From NCBI GenBank assembly GCA_038380435.1, contig JAWZYU010000027.1:2415156-2479155 (forward strand): a DNA stretch of 64,000 nucleotides, in the 5' to 3' direction. The translations under genes and the position numbers were made by a program. This document shows, piece by piece, positions 19,900 to 31,247 of the stretch (its first letter is position 1; each line of letters opens with the position of its first letter). Origin of the DNA: Ryuthela nishihirai. Taxonomy: Eukaryota; Arthropoda; Arachnida; Araneae; Heptathelidae. The notes beneath the pieces were generated by a model. It ran no database searches, was not told the origin of the DNA, and worked only from the letters and a program-made list of their open reading frames with translations.

Positions 19900-20345
19900 C
19901 AAAAAAAAAAAACATATCATCAGAGTGGCACAGCCAAAGTACTGGAGGGGGGGGGGGGAGATTTCCATAGCAAGGAAGTCTGTTTTTCTTCTGTATCCAA
20001 GACATTCATTTTCAGAAAACAGTACACACTCAAAGTTTTTTTTACAGAAAGCAAGAAATAATAAAATAAAAATTACATATAACCTAATGGGATATTAAAT
20101 AAAATATCTGCAACTTTTAACCGGCCTCTGATCTAACATAACTGGGAAAGATCTATAAATCAGCTGACTGAAAACCCGCTAACTTGCAGAAATAAATCTA
20201 CAGAATTTAATTTGCTTCCATATCGAAGACCTCATTTGTTTTTAGAAAATGATACCAGATCAAAGTTTTACTGGAAAATTAATAAATAATGAAATAAAAA
20301 TTAACATATAGCCTAATGCGATGTTAAGATATCCACAGCAACAAG
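19900..20345 (+). repeat. Unclassified dispersed repeat R, two copies
   Basis: Two consecutive diverged copies (about 19955-20125 and 20205-20350) share CCATRSCAAGGAAGTC, TATCSAAGACCTCATT, CATTTTCAGRAAAYGATA and AACATATARCCTAATG landmarks. A run of about 12 G precedes the first. Other copies lie at 28730-28895 and 30055-30205, and an inverted one near 27365-27430. There is no coding content and the class is unknown. Confidence 0.6.
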
Positions 20346-20474
20346 TTGTAACCTAGCCATACAATGTAGCATACTATAAAAAATCAATACTTATCAGTCG
20401 GCCAAAAGATCACTAATTTCCAAAAATAAATGTACTGAAATGAAAACTAAGGATTAAATATATAAAAAATACTA

Positions 20475-22211
20475 ACTTTTATGTGGTAGAAAACGGACAG
20501 GCATACAAGGATTGAAGGATAAACAAGGTAAGGTTATAGAAGTGGAGGATTCTGTCTTGGCTAGGTGGGCTGAGCATTTCAGTGATGTTCTAAACAATGT
20601 AGTTAGTTCTACTCCCACTGTTTGCAATGATAATAGATGCATTGGTGGTTTTAATGTTGGCCCTATAACACAATCTGAAGTTATTTTGGCTGTTTCTAAA
20701 CTTAAACTACATAAATCCCCAGGGGTAGATGAAATTACTACGGAAATGCTTAGAGCTTGGAATGGTTTGGTTACCACTTGGATGACTGAAATTTTGAATA
20801 TCTTTTATGATAAAGGCATGGTTCCTAAGGATTTTACCAGAGCTATTGTTATCCCTATTTTCAAAAAAGGTGATCGCAGTTCTTGTGATAACTATAGGGG
20901 TATCTGCCTATTCTCTGTTCCAGGGAAAGTTCTTTCCATGATTGTGCTTAATAGAATTAATAATCTGGTTGACAGGCAATTGCGTGATGAGCAATGTGAA
21001 TTCAGAAGTGGTAGGGGATGTGTGGATCAGATATTTTTACTTAGGTCGATTCTTGATAAATGTTTAGAGTTTCAGAAACCTTTGGTTGCTAGCTTTGTTG
21101 ATTTCGAAAAGGCTTTCGACTCTGTTGATCGTCATAATTTGTGGTTGATTGTGAGATCATATGGTATACCAGACAAGTTAGTCAACATAATGAAAGCTCT
21201 CTATAATAACACTGAGTCGTGTGTGAGAGTTGGTAAGGCTTGTAGCAATTGGTTTAGCATTACTTCTGGTGTTCGACAAGGGTGCATTTTGTCTCCTTTT
21301 CTCCTTAGCTTGGTTATTGATTATGTTATGCGAAATTCATTGCAAGGGAAAGCTTTTGGCCTTAAATGGACTGGAGATACGAAAATTTCTGATTTAGATT
21401 ATGCTGATGATTTAGCCCTTTTGGCAAATGATGTTGATGAGATGAACTCTTTCATTCGAGCTGTTGAAACTGGTAGTAGAGTAGGTTTCATTATAAACAG
21501 TGAGAAAACTAAAGTGATGAAAATTGGTCAGGCAGGCTGTGATTCAGTTAATCTGAATGGTAGCAGTCTTGAGCAGGTGTCACAGTTTAATTATCTTGGG
21601 AGCTATGTAACAGATAATGGTGATGTGCGGCATGAGATTAACAGACGAATAGGGATTGCTGCCGGGACTTTTAAGAATCTATGGAGAGTGTGGAGAAATA
21701 GGCGTATACACCTAAAGACTAAAATTAGACTGTATAATAGTTTGGTTCTTTCTAGGGTTAGTTATGGTAGTGAAACTTGGACACTTTGTAAACAAGATAA
21801 CAGGAAACTAGATGCTTTTGATTCCAGATGCTTACGCAGTATCTTGGTCAATAGGTGGTTCAACTTTGTAACTAATGATGAGGTTAGGAAAAGGAGTTTG
21901 CAACCTCCTTTAAGCAGCATATTGTGCAGAGACAGACTGTTGGTTTGGCCATGTTGCCCGTATGAATAATTATAGATTGGCGAATAGGGTTATGAACAGT
22001 GTGCCTAAAGGCCTCAGAAAGAAGGGGAGACCTAGGATGCGGTGAGCTGACAATGTCAAACAGGACCTTGTTAGAATTGGTGTGCAGTGGCCAGATGCAG
22101 TAGATGTAGCTCAGGATAGACTTGCTTGGAGAACTAAATTGCTCGGTCTGGTTGGACCTCCGTAGCCCATGGCTGCTTGATGGTGGTGGTGGTGATGATG
22201 ATGATGATGAT
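20475..22211 (+). mobile_element. LINE copy D, 5'-truncated
   Basis: It begins inside the linker between endonuclease and RT and ends with the family's CCCATGGCTGCTTGA and a (GGT/GAT)n tail at 22180-22211. It is the best-preserved RT of the window. 5' truncation and the microsatellite tail are typical of target-primed LINE insertions. No clear target duplication was found. Confidence 0.9.
20512..21969 (+). CDS. LINE reverse transcriptase, partial ORF
   Basis: A 485-codon open frame of an APE-type LINE. Residues 1-60 are linker. RT motifs follow in order: PKDFTRAIVIPIFKKGD (105-121), DNYRGI, VPGKVL, DEQCEFRSGRGCVDQIF (159-175), FVDFEKAFDSVD (195-206, first catalytic Asp), SGVRQGCILSPF (252-263), DYADDLALLA (296-305, catalytic YADD) and NYLGSYVTD. 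The tail RLYNSLVLSRVSYGSETW precedes a C-terminal RCLRSIL stretch. A frameshift near 21940 cuts off the last about 60 residues (WFGHVA...), which continue to about 22165 in another frame with a TGA. The start is arbitrary because the real protein began far upstream with the endonuclease. RT identity is secure; activity is unlikely. Confidence 0.9.
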   Translation: MKDKQGKVIEVEDSVLARWAEHFSDVLNNVVSSTPTVCNDNRCIGGFNVGPITQSEVILAVSKLKLHKSPGVDEITTEMLRAWNGLVTTWMTEILNIFYDKGMVPKDFTRAIVIPIFKKGDRSSCDNYRGICLFSVPGKVLSMIVLNRINNLVDRQLRDEQCEFRSGRGCVDQIFLLRSILDKCLEFQKPLVASFVDFEKAFDSVDRHNLWLIVRSYGIPDKLVNIMKALYNNTESCVRVGKACSNWFSITSGVRQGCILSPFLLSLVIDYVMRNSLQGKAFGLKWTGDTKISDLDYADDLALLANDVDEMNSFIRAVETGSRVGFIINSEKTKVMKIGQAGCDSVNLNGSSLEQVSQFNYLGSYVTDNGDVRHEINRRIGIAAGTFKNLWRVWRNRRIHLKTKIRLYNSLVLSRVSYGSETWTLCKQDNRKLDAFDSRCLRSILVNRWFNFVTNDEVRKRSLQPPLSSILCRDRLLVWPCCPYE

Positions 22212-22365
22212 GTCGTGTTGGTGGTCATGATTATGCTGACTTTACCCTTGTTACATGTAACCTATTTTCATTACAGTGGCAGGCCTGTAGGTTATTTGTT
22301 ACTGGTGTGAGGTTCTTGAATGCATAATAGATATGGTTTTGTCTTCATTTACCTGTTTGGAACCC
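22212..22365. other. Short spacer, nothing seen
   Basis: No repeat partner and no gene recognised. Confidence 0.25.
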
Positions 22366-22367
22366 AT

Positions 22368-22606
22368 TGGAACAGCTGTTAAGAGACATGGAAGCCTCCC
22401 TTTAAGGCCATCCATCATGTTGTCGAGACTTGTACAGGGCATGACTCTCCTTCACATGGGGCCATGGCTTTGCATTCTATCTGACAGATGACAGTCTTTC
22501 CGAGGCCATCAGTGTTCCCTACTGACTGATAGAAGGGTTAGGGTTTAGCAGAGATAAATCTATGCTACCCAGATGGGACTCAAACCTGGGAACTGCACAT
22601 TATGAG
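22368..22606 (-). mobile_element. SINE1 decayed copy
   Basis: The reverse complement shows the family body in order (GGGACTCAAACCTGGGAACTG end of the tRNA head, AGAGATAAATCTATGCT, CAGTGTTCCCTACTGAC, CACATGGGGCCATGGCTT, GGAACAGCTGTTAAGAGAC). Both ends are missing and divergence is high, so it is older than copies 1-3. Confidence 0.8.
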
Positions 22607-22744
22607 CCAAATTCTGCACCTCAGTGGACATATAATTGCTGATCCACAGACAATTGCAAACATTTGGGATGGAATCATTTTCTTCCATCTTGTCTACTTT
22701 CTTCTATTCCCCTGAGTTTCTGGCCCTGAAGAGCAAAGCCTAAC

Positions 22745-23150
22745 ACTCTGTAATGTCTTTTCATTTAAATAACCTTGAGCCCTACAACAGGCTATTCACT
22801 TCAGAGGAGCTGCACATTGCTCACTGCTCCTCTTGTGCATATGTTGTTGGGCCAGACAATGTCCATTTTGCCATGCTTCAACATCTCTCACAATCAAGTA
22901 AGGATTGAGTGCTCTAACTTTTCAACTGTATTTTTCTTGAGGAGCAGCTTGCAGACCCCTTGCAGTGGCTGTCATCTTGGCCTTCCCCAAGCTAGGAAAG
23001 GATCCCAAAAATTCATTCCAATTATCACCCTATTGTGTTGACAAGCTGCATGTGTAAAGTGTTTGGAAGAATAGTAAATTCTTTTGTGATGCAGTTGAGC
23101 ATTCCAATCAACTTGTTCAGTTCACTGTCAGCTATGCAATAGTTCACGGC
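22745..23150 (+). pseudogene. Jockey-like RT fragment
   Basis: Frames give LFTSEELHIAHCSS, YVVGPDNVHFAMLQHLSQSS, LFNCIFLEEQL, PSPKLGKDPKNSFQ and, near the end, HSNQLVQF. This is the start of a Jockey-clade RT (fingers region, before the YADD box). It has frameshifts and a stop. It may belong to the same family as the linker remnant at 11075-11905. Confidence 0.7.
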
Positions 23151-23159
23151 ATTTATTAT

Positions 23160-25400
23160 TCCAAATACTCTGTTAGTTAACTTACCATGGGTAAGTTAAA
23201 ATCAGCACTGGCCAGCATCAGGTGACGGGACCTCTAATTAAGCAGGTTCCAGAACCTGCTTAGCAGAGAGCCTTACGTACTAACAATATTGGTCAAGACC
23301 TGGGGTTAGCTATCCAGGCATTATTCCTTTGGCTTGGGCCAATTGTTTCCTTATTTCATCACTGTCCAAGCTCATTTGAAACAGTTATGAGTCACGTGAC
23401 CTGGCACGGCATATGACACTCACAATCTGCAAGTAAAATAATTTTGGTGCAAAAAGAAGACATACCAACAAATTTACTGAAATCTGAAACAAGAAAATAT
23501 ATTAGAAAGAATACAATTTTTCAACTCCTGCTACTGGTAGTGTAAAAAGAAAAAATACTCACCAATAGACTTTTTGATGCAAGTTGCAGTATACTGCAAT
23601 CACAATCACATCACAAATGTGAAGTTTCTCCTCTACCTGGATGATTGTCAGAACTCTTGTTTAGAAGACTTTTCTGAGCACATTAGACCACTGAAGAAAA
23701 CACTTGCAACAGATAGGAAAATTCTACCCAAATCTACCTGAATATATGCAATTCTTGACTACAGTTAATGAAAAGTCTTGCATATGCAGCTGAAGTTCAT
23801 CATTGAATTTGCCTCTTTGCTGCCACATTTCGATGAAGGAGGGTTACAATTAGTTGCAAATGCACTATATGGAGATGTTGAAGAAGATAAGTAAGCCATT
23901 GGTTGTGTGTGGTATTTTGCTAAACCCTACTACTTTTCTACTTCTTCCTTTACTATATCCCCTCTTGTTTTCTTTCCCCTATTCCATTTTTCCTTCTCCC
24001 CTTTTCTTTCTTTCCTTTTCTCCTACCACTAGCTTATTGGAATGTTCATGATCTTGGTAATTCGCCAGTTTTAAAAATTTTCTATCTTTAATAGATTAAT
24101 TTAGATGAAGGAAGTATAGGCCTATGGCCTGGTACTCTGTCTTGTCATCTCTGATCTTTGAGTTGATGTCATCTGAAGATGTCGTCAAAGCAGACTGATG
24201 AAATGCATAATGTTCACAGATTTGTCAGAGGTGTATATCAGCAAAACATGCTCTTTTACCATCTAATATCAACTAGTTTAAAGCTTCATAAAAAACTCCA
24301 CCATGACAACTCCATAGCAAGACATCCTGCAAACTATGAAGATTACGAACTCCATGTGTTGAACAAATTAGCATTCCATTCATTAGTGGACAGTGACGCA
24401 TCAGTGCTATATTGGACTGGTGAACCACTGACATCTAGAACACCACAGCAATCAAGTATCAGCATCACTAACAGCTAAGACAAGGACAGCCCTCTCAAAA
24501 ATGATAAATATAACTAGTAAAATCTGAAACTGTTTAAAGCTATGCTTATAGATATTTGAAAATGAACCTATAATGATTATCTATGACAATGTAGAATATT
24601 ATTGAATTGTTCTAGCATCTAAAAGCTGCAGCACAGGAGACAGTGATTGTCTTAGCATAACTGTGATATTGTGGAAATAAATCCAATTTTATAATTGTTA
24701 TTCACTGTGTTCTCTCACAACTTATTAAAGTTCCTTTGTATTTTAAAATAAATTTTGAAGCAAAAGTAATTATTTAAAATCAGCTATAGCTTATTTACAT
24801 TGTATATATGCTGTGGTATTTGTATTAGTTCTGATTCTTGCTTTATGTCCTTCATTTTCCTGTAGCAAGAATTAAATATGGTATAATTTTGTTTTTCAAT
24901 TCTTTTACCGATGTTTTTAATAGGTATGAGGTAAACACCACTTTCAATAACTGATAAATCTCTGTCATATTTTGTTAACTTTTAAAGTGTCAAGTTAATT
25001 TTGAAGTGTTCTCAACATGAATAATCAAAAGAAATGTAGAATCTTATCATGAGGTAAATAACTAAATGAACTTGGCCATGTTATTGTGTAGAATGTAATT
25101 TATTAATATTCAAGGTTAATTTAGAAAAGTTTTATTAGTATAAATTCTTTTGACAAAAATATCGAAGCTTTCAGCAAAATTGTTGGGGACTGCAGTGTCT
25201 TCTGGCACTTTAAAAGTTAAGTTAAATAGATTGGTTGGTGATTTTATTGGAACTCTGCAGTTATAGATTTTTATAAGAAATCTGCAGGTTTGTAAATTTG
25301 ATTTTATTACTATTCATTTGAAAATTTTATAGGTTTATTAACCTTTCCACTGCCCAGCCTTAAACACTCAAATGAAACCAGAGATCAAGCAATTTTTTCA
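23160..25400. other. Unclassified stretch
   Basis: An inverted repeat TAAGCAGGTTC (23239-23249) pairs perfectly with 23252-23262. A C/T-rich tract lies at 23935-24025. A 99-codon open stretch (24179-24478) is not recognised; it is preceded by an ATCTGAAGATGTCGTCAAAG motif of a kind seen near ends of retroelements. Otherwise AT-rich DNA without a recognisable gene. Confidence 0.3.
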
Positions 25401-25633
25401 CTGTGTTCCTCCTACGAAACAGCTTTTCAAATAACTAATGAACAAAAAAAAGTTATCATGCCAAATTTAACAGAATTTAACTGTAGATATGAAAATAACA
25501 TATTTAACAGAAGTGACAAATATATTAACTTTAATAAGATTTTTTCAGAGTGATATAGTAAAAAAAGGGGTCTAGCAAGTCAAACATTTATTTTGAAAAA
25601 ATTAAAACCTAATAGGCACAAATAATTAGGAAT
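25400..25633. repeat. Part of diverged AT-rich repeat, split by SINE1
   Basis: Sequence with TTATCATGCCAAATTTAACAGAATTTAA, then TTAACTTTAATAAG and TGATATAGT resembles 29520-29720 and 30240-30430, and in part 27690-28150. It resumes after the SINE at 26015 (TTTCTTTCTGAATAAT). It is an unclassified element present in several aged copies from 25 to 31 kb. Confidence 0.5.
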
Positions 25634-25644
25634 CCATATGAATA

Positions 25645-26014
25645 GGAGCAGGGGTGGCTCAGTCGGTAGCATGCCACACTTGTAATCTGTAGTTCCAAGA
25701 TTGGAGTCCGAGCGGGGTCAGTGTTGAGATTTATCTCTGCAAAATTCCCTGCCCATGGTCAGTAGGGAACACAATGGGCTTGGAAAGGTCGCCGTCTGTC
25801 GGATGGGATGTTAATGTATGGGAGAGAGCCATAACCTGTGCATATCAAAGAACACACTAGGTGGCCTTGATGGGAGGTACCATCTGTCTCCCAAGAGCTG
25901 TTCCAGTGGATCCCCTCCCCCAACCTTCTCTGAGCTTTCAGGGTCTTTTTGTGACCTGGCCATTTAGCCCATGGTGTGCAAAAAAGTGCCGCTCAGAGGT
26001 AAAAACAACCCAAC
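25645..26014 (+). mobile_element. SINE1 copy, moderately diverged
   Basis: The A-box (TGGCTCAGTCGG) is intact and the B-box is changed to GATTGGAGTCC. Flanks CCATATGAATA (25634-25644) and CCATGTGAATA (26015-26025) are a probable 11-bp duplication with one mismatch. Confidence 0.85.
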
Positions 26015-26029
26015 CCATGTGAATAAAAA

Positions 26030-27005
26030 AGAATTTCTTTCTGAATAATAGGAAAATGATTTACTTGAAACAGAAAAAGTTCTTTTTTGTTTGCATATAT
26101 TGTGGAAATTACTGGACAAAGTTCTTCATAGTTTACATAAACTGATATTACCACTAGTAATAGTGTTAGTTTCCAGTACTGTATTAAATGTTCAGGCTTC
26201 ATGCCACACAGGATCAACTTCAATATTGACCCCATTTCTTGTTTTCTGTTACTAAGATTTTAGCTTTCACCTCTTTAAGGCCTTCTCATTCCTGGCCTCA
26301 AATGCCATGCCCTCAAAATAAATCTTCTTGAGCCATTGGTTCTTAAAGGTGTACCAAATTTCCACAGATTGAGAGCATAGGCACTGATCAGTGACACTAG
26401 CATAATAAAGGAATACTATTTAAGTTTTTTTACCTATGTCTCATAAAAGTAGTTAATTCAAACTTCTGAAATCATAGTTACCTTTTTCATAGCATTTATG
26501 ATCCAAGTTAAGAGGCAATACAAGCAATTTCTTCCAGCATTTTTGTCCTTCCATAAATGCAATGTACAATGATGTTGTGTCATGTTCAGTTATCTTTCTC
26601 CATATTGAAGCAATTCTCAGATTTAAGCTCACAAGTTCATATGAACAATATTCAACACATTTTTTCTTAGAGTTTGTAATTTATCTCGATAATTATACAA
26701 AATTTACTACTTTCAAAATTGGAGGATGGTGAAAGCAATTATAAGTACATATGTCTGTTTTTTTTTATCGTTCATCCCAATATTTAATGTGAGCTTTTCT
26801 GCTACCGAAACCATCACTTGTGCAATTCTGCTACATAAACTAGATCATAAATCCAGCAAGGTGCAGATGGCTACATAACATGTATATGATGCATGTGGTG
26901 TGCTGCATTACATCATTGTCAACACCTTTTGGTTCAGTCAGTCAGTATTTTATTTATATTTTTACAATTAAACCTTTGTTTTTATTTCTATAGAATAATT
27001 TTGAT
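26030..27005. other. No gene seen
   Basis: AT-rich sequence without a recognised repeat; the open stretches at 25993-26235 and 26893-27087 are unrecognised. Confidence 0.3.
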
Positions 27006-27009
27006 TTTA

Positions 27010-27195
27010 TTTCCATGCCGAGTGGTTAGCGAGCTAAGCTACTGGTCCCGGGGTAAGGCATGGATGTATGCGTCATTTTTCTGCTGAGGTCCTGCCATCC
27101 TCATAGACTTTCTACTATGGCATATAAACTGACAGACTCCTGTCTGACCTCTGTGGCAAGCAGCTGCTTGAGGGGGTATTTATTTATTTTATTTT
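27010..27195 (+). mobile_element. SINE2, full-length-like copy
   Basis: The tRNA-like head CCGAGTGGTTAGCGAGCTAAG with an A-box is followed by the body GGTAAGGCATGGATGTATG, CTGCTGAGGTCCTGCCATCC and GGCATATAAACTGACAG, and the tail GGCAAGCAGCTGCTTGAGGG then GTATTTATTTATTTTA. The B-box region is partly deleted (GGTCCCGGGGTAAGG). Other copies are at 19541, 40664, 53494 and 54105, all on the plus strand. Confidence 0.8.
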
Positions 27196-27364
27196 TTTAT
27201 TAGATTTATGTCATCATTGATATTTTAAAGTTATGTAATGTCACTGGTGATCATAAAGGCCAGCTTACAACTTGTTGCTGTGGACTTTTTTTTTACACCA
27301 CATTATGTTGTTGTTGTTTTTAAATTATTTCTTCATTTTCTATTCAAAAAAACTTGAATCTTTA

Positions 27365-27540
27365 TCATTTCCGTAGAATGAATGAAGTCATGGATATGGA
27401 AATGAAAAGGGTTTCCTTGGCATGGGAATCAAGCCTATGGCTGGGATATATGAAGATATAATTTCGTCAAGGCTTTGTGCCTCTCTGCTGTTATGCTGGA
27501 GGGGGGGGGGGGTTACTCCCCTCCTCCATTTCAATTTTTG
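27365..27540 (-). repeat. Repeat R inverted copy and poly-G tract
   Basis: 27365-27430 is the reverse complement of the repeat R core (TTCCATGCCAAGG... in the sister copies). A run of 12 G at about 27501-27512 follows, resembling the G run next to the copy at 19940. Confidence 0.5.
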
Positions 27541-27746
27541 TTAAATTATTATTTTTTAAGTTTATATTGGACAGTTTTAAACCATCCAGGGTTCAGCCTG
27601 AAAAACTGGTTTGCATCCAGAGACCAGCTACTTTATCACTATGCTCTGCCAAAAACAAAAATTACTTTAGAACTTTTTTTTTTCCAAATAACTAATTAAA
27701 GGAGTTGTGGCATGTTATATGCCAAATTAATCAGTATTTAAATAAT

Positions 27747-27918
27747 GAGTTGAAAAAAAATTGGTTGTCCTGGCTGGGATTCTAATCCAGGTCTCCAAAA
27801 GCATGCCGGGCATCTTAACCACTAGTGGTCCTCGGTGGTCTAGCAGTTAGAAGACTGGCATGCTTCTGGGATACCTGGGTTCAAATTCCAGTCAGAACAA
27901 CCAATTTTTTTTCAACTC
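27747..27918. repeat. Palindrome of two head-to-head tRNA-like units
   Basis: GAGTTGAAAAAAAATTGG (27747-27764) is exactly mirrored at the right end (27901-27918). Inside, a minus-strand tRNA-like unit (about 27761-27830) faces a plus-strand unit (about 27828-27900). The plus unit has A-box TGGTCTAGCAGTTAG, a CATGCTT anticodon loop closed by CTGG/CTGGG-type pairing, and B-box GGTTCAAATTCC. The total palindrome is about 172 bp. The same tRNA-like family occurs at 58350-58562. Confidence 0.85.
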
Positions 27919-28211
27919 AGTGTTTTTTGTCTATAAGACTTTTCCTGCAATAATTTATTACTAATCAGCATTTAATTTGGATTTTCCGAAAATAAAATAT
28001 TTAACAAAACAGATGACAAGTTTTAATAGGGTTTTTTAGAATCATGTTTAATAAACAACACATCTGGAAATGCAAATAAAAATTTATTTGGAAACATTAA
28101 AAGAACTTATTATAATGCACACTAATAGAAATTATTTATTTCTGAATAACATAAAAATGCTGTAAAAATCATTCTTTACAGCATAATATATTTTAAAACG
28201 CAGCCCAGTGT

Positions 28212-28366
28212 TATACAAGGAAGAAGGTACTTCCCTACACAAAGGACGGAGATAACCTAGAAGCTATATTAGGCTTGTCCTGGTTTCTGATGCAACATAC
28301 AAACACAAGGACATGCCCTGCTGGTATTAGTAGTCAGGAACGCTAACCACTAGACCAGTTAGAGTC
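28212..28366 (-). mobile_element. SINE3 copy
   Basis: This is the reverse complement of 52268-52420. Shared landmarks are CTAGTGGTTAGCGTTCCTGACTA (tRNA-like A-box part), GTTTGTATGTTG, AACCAGGAC, CTTCTA...GTTATCTCCGTCCTTTGTGTAGG and GTACCTT. It is a tRNA-derived SINE family with only these two copies in the window. A run of 10 C follows at 28372-28381. Confidence 0.7.
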
Positions 28367-28729
28367 TTAACACCCCCCCCCCTCCCCCATTTCATTCTGG
28401 AAATGCAATGGTGGGATTTTCTGTTCTGTTTATGAAATGGAGGATCAATTTTTGACTTTATTTTTAGTGAACATTATGCATCTTTTTCTTTATGTGTTGT
28501 ATTTTGGGGATCTTTATAAAGTGCATAAAAATTGGCACACCAAGTCGAAAAAATATTAGTAAACTCAGAATGGCATAGCCAACATATTGAGGGAGGTGGG
28601 TGGTTGGAAGTAAACTCTTTTGAAACTATTCAATATAAACTCAAAAAAACTAATAAATGTTTGAAAATAAAAAAATTCCCATGGAGGTTATAATATTCTT
28701 TATGAAATTACCCTTCCAACTGTAGGAGG

Positions 28730-28895
28730 ACTTATTTCCATGCCAAGGCTTTTAGCTTCTGTATCCAAGACCTCATTCATTTTCAGGAAATGATAAAACA
28801 TCAGTTTTTTGACTGGAAAATAAAGAAGTAATAAAAAAATGTAACTTAATTCAGTGTTAAAAAAATCTGCAGCAAAAAGTTGTAAGGTGGCATTA
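28730..28895 (+). repeat. Unclassified dispersed repeat R copy
   Basis: CTTATTTCCATGCCAAGG, GTATCCAAGACCTCATTCATT, TTCAGGAAATGATAA, then CTGCAGCAAAAAGTTGTAA. It aligns with 19955, 20205 and 30055. Confidence 0.6.
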
Positions 28896-28946
28896 TCATA
28901 AGCAGTGATGTATCATAACTCCAAAAGATCAATAGCAACATATAAA

Positions 28947-29445
28947 TACACTGAAGAACCAAAACATTATAACCAATGCATCTTTTATGCAAATCAAAGC
29001 AACTGCAGGTAAACGACGGTGCATGTGAAGATCATGAAACATTATAAATAACACATGATACTGAGCTCTGTTAATCGATGTTATTGTTATTCTTCAGATG
29101 GGAAAGGCAAATTGTAATGGCTAGACAACTAGGTCAGATAATTTCCAAAACAGCAAGGTTTGTGGGGTGCTCACGGTCAGCCATGGTTAGTACCTTCAGA
29201 AAGTGGTCCAAGGAGGGAAAAACCACAAACCGTCAGCAAGGTGTGGGCCAACCATGGCTCATTGATGCTAGAAGTGAGCAAGGGCTATCCCGTATGGTAC
29301 AAGCCAACAGAAGGGATACTGTTGTGCAACTCACCCGTAATTTGAATGCTGGTGACGGGAGTAATGTATCACAACACCACAGTACATCAAACTCTGCTGA
29401 AAATGGGGCTGCGTAGCCACAGGACTCCAAGTGCCCATGCTAACT
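28947..29445 (+). mobile_element. Tc1-like transposon fragment (5' end and HTH)
   Basis: The left terminus TACACTGAAGAACCAAAAC and the following leader match the inverted right end of the element at 44506-45531. The plus-strand frame 29078-29416 encodes the transposase N-terminus: ARQLGQIISKTARFVG, CSRSAMVSTFRKWSKEG, KTTNRQQG and GLSRMVQANRRDTV (helix-turn-helix DNA-binding domain). The catalytic half and right terminus are absent. Confidence 0.85.
29078..29416 (+). pseudogene. Tc1 transposase N-terminal fragment
   Basis: 112 open codons cover the two N-terminal helix-turn-helix motifs of a Tc1-like transposase, homologous to the minus-strand frames at 45330-45060. It ends where LRSHRT/PSAHAN-like codons should continue. 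There is no DDE domain. Confidence 0.8.
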
Positions 29446-30714
29446 TCTTAATAACAGAAAAATAACTTCAAATAAATAAGTCAACATTAGATTTTAAAAC
29501 AAATAACCACTCAACCAAAATTAATCATGTTATATACCAAATTTTACGTAATTTAATTCCAAATGTTACAGAAATAATTTAAACAAATTTACAAATATAA
29601 CAATTTCAATAAGGCTTTTTCACTGTGATATTCTGAGAAAATAGATTGTACTATGCAGAAAAACCTGATGAATAAAAACAGTTTATTAATCGAAAGGAAA
29701 TTTCTTCCTAAATACCATAATATTTACCTGAAATATGATTTTTATTTTAATGATTCTTTTCAAATAGCTCTCTGACACGATATGTGTGCTGCAACACACT
29801 TAATTCACTGCCACATGAAAGTGAGCAGCTGCTACTGGCAAGTCAACAGTCCCAGCTTACTCCACTAGTGACAGAAAAAGCTGCTGCTCTATGCTCTTTA
29901 ATGCAATCCAAACACATCACAATCACAATGCAATTTCTCCCCCTCCCACAATAACATGATATGGGGGGGAGTAAAATTCCTCAGTGTAGTGGGAGAGAGG
30001 AGGGAGGGGAGGGATTGTTATAACTCCATTGCCAAAATTGCCATCCCACAGTAGGAATGATTTCCATGCCAAGGAAGTCCTTTTTGCTTCTATATCCAAG
30101 ACCTCATTCATTTTCAGGAAATGATAAACAGTGAAAGTTTTACTTGAAAATGAAAAGAAATAATAAAAGAAGAAAAGTTAACATATAATACCTAATGCAA
30201 AGTTTAAAAAAAAGAACGAATTCTACTCGAGTTTCCGAATTCTGAATTTTTGAAAATTAAAAAAAATTAAATTTACAAACATTAACTTTAATAAGAGTTT
30301 TCCCCAGTGATATAGTGAAAAAAAGGATTTGGCAAGGAAATGCTTCATTTTGGAAACCTGATGAGAATAAATAGATAAATTTTATATAAATGGAAATTTA
30401 TATCTGAATAATGTAATGAAAAACTCATATACAACCAGACTTCTGTTATTTGTTTATATTTCTTTCATTGTAATATTTAACACTTGAGCCAGAATTGTGC
30501 AAGGTGACTTTGCACTATTCATAACAGTGATGAAGCATGGAAATTTTGAGTAGGAAAAGCAATTAACAAAAGCACTACTGCAACTAAACCGAACATAGTT
30601 CCGCTACTCTATGCTTCCAAATCATTGAACTGAAATGCCATTCTGCTACTCGATGTTTCCGAATCACTGAAACGGAATGCCATTCCACTACTTGTTTATT
30701 AAATTTTAATAAAA
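29446..30714. repeat. Diverged AT-rich repeats with repeat R copy
   Basis: 29520-29720 and 30240-30430 resemble 25400-25633. 30055-30205 is a copy of repeat R. 30595-30690 contains two near-identical about 55-bp units (CCGCTACTCTATGCTTCC / CTGCTACTCGATGTTTCC). No gene is seen. Confidence 0.45.
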
Positions 30715-30995
30715 ATTGTCATGAGCCGGGTGGGATACGAACCCATGACAAGACAATTTTTCCTCTAAAAATTTAAATTGACTTAAAAAGCGGTAATTCA
30801 TTAGTGTATACCAAAAAAAAATGAGTTTATTCAATTATTTAATCAATTGTATGCTTGTAAGATATACTTTCCATCTATATGGCACTTATGTGCCGCTTGT
30901 GGTTATATTGCCTGAACAGCGCCTACATGTGACATAATGGAATATGTACTTTATGTAGAAATGTTCATCTATTAAAAGACACATATGTATCCATT
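30715..30995 (+). repeat. tRNA-like repeat body, head mostly lost
   Basis: GTGGGATACGAACCCATGAC is the T-arm of the tRNA-like family seen at 15695-16400, followed by the same body (GACAATTTTTCCTCTAAAAAT, then GTGTATACC, GTGCCGCTTGTGG and CTACATGTGACATAATG). TTGTCATG and CATGACAA form a short hairpin around the T-arm. Confidence 0.65.
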
Positions 30996-31247
30996 CCATA
31001 ACCTTGCAAATATAAGAGTGCACAGTGAACTATTCACTTCGAATTTAAACAGAAATTTCCTTGGCTTATAATTTGCCAATCACATGCAAGAAAAAATACA
31101 CTGGCAGAAATTGGGAAAAGGACACCATTAACAATTGAAGCGTAATCCATGAGATTTATTTAGTAGAAGCAACTTGTTGAGAAAGGACAGTGATCACATG
31201 TGTGAAGTGATTCAGTGTTTGTTTTACCTTTTAATGAGTATTACATT

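Noticed and set aside
22180..22211. Independent microsatellite
   Set aside because: The (GGT/GAT)n run is the 3' tail of LINE D and recurs at the ends of copies A, B, E and F.
24179..24478. 99-codon ORF as a host gene
   Set aside because: No family resemblance, no splice or regulatory context; kept only as an unassigned open stretch.
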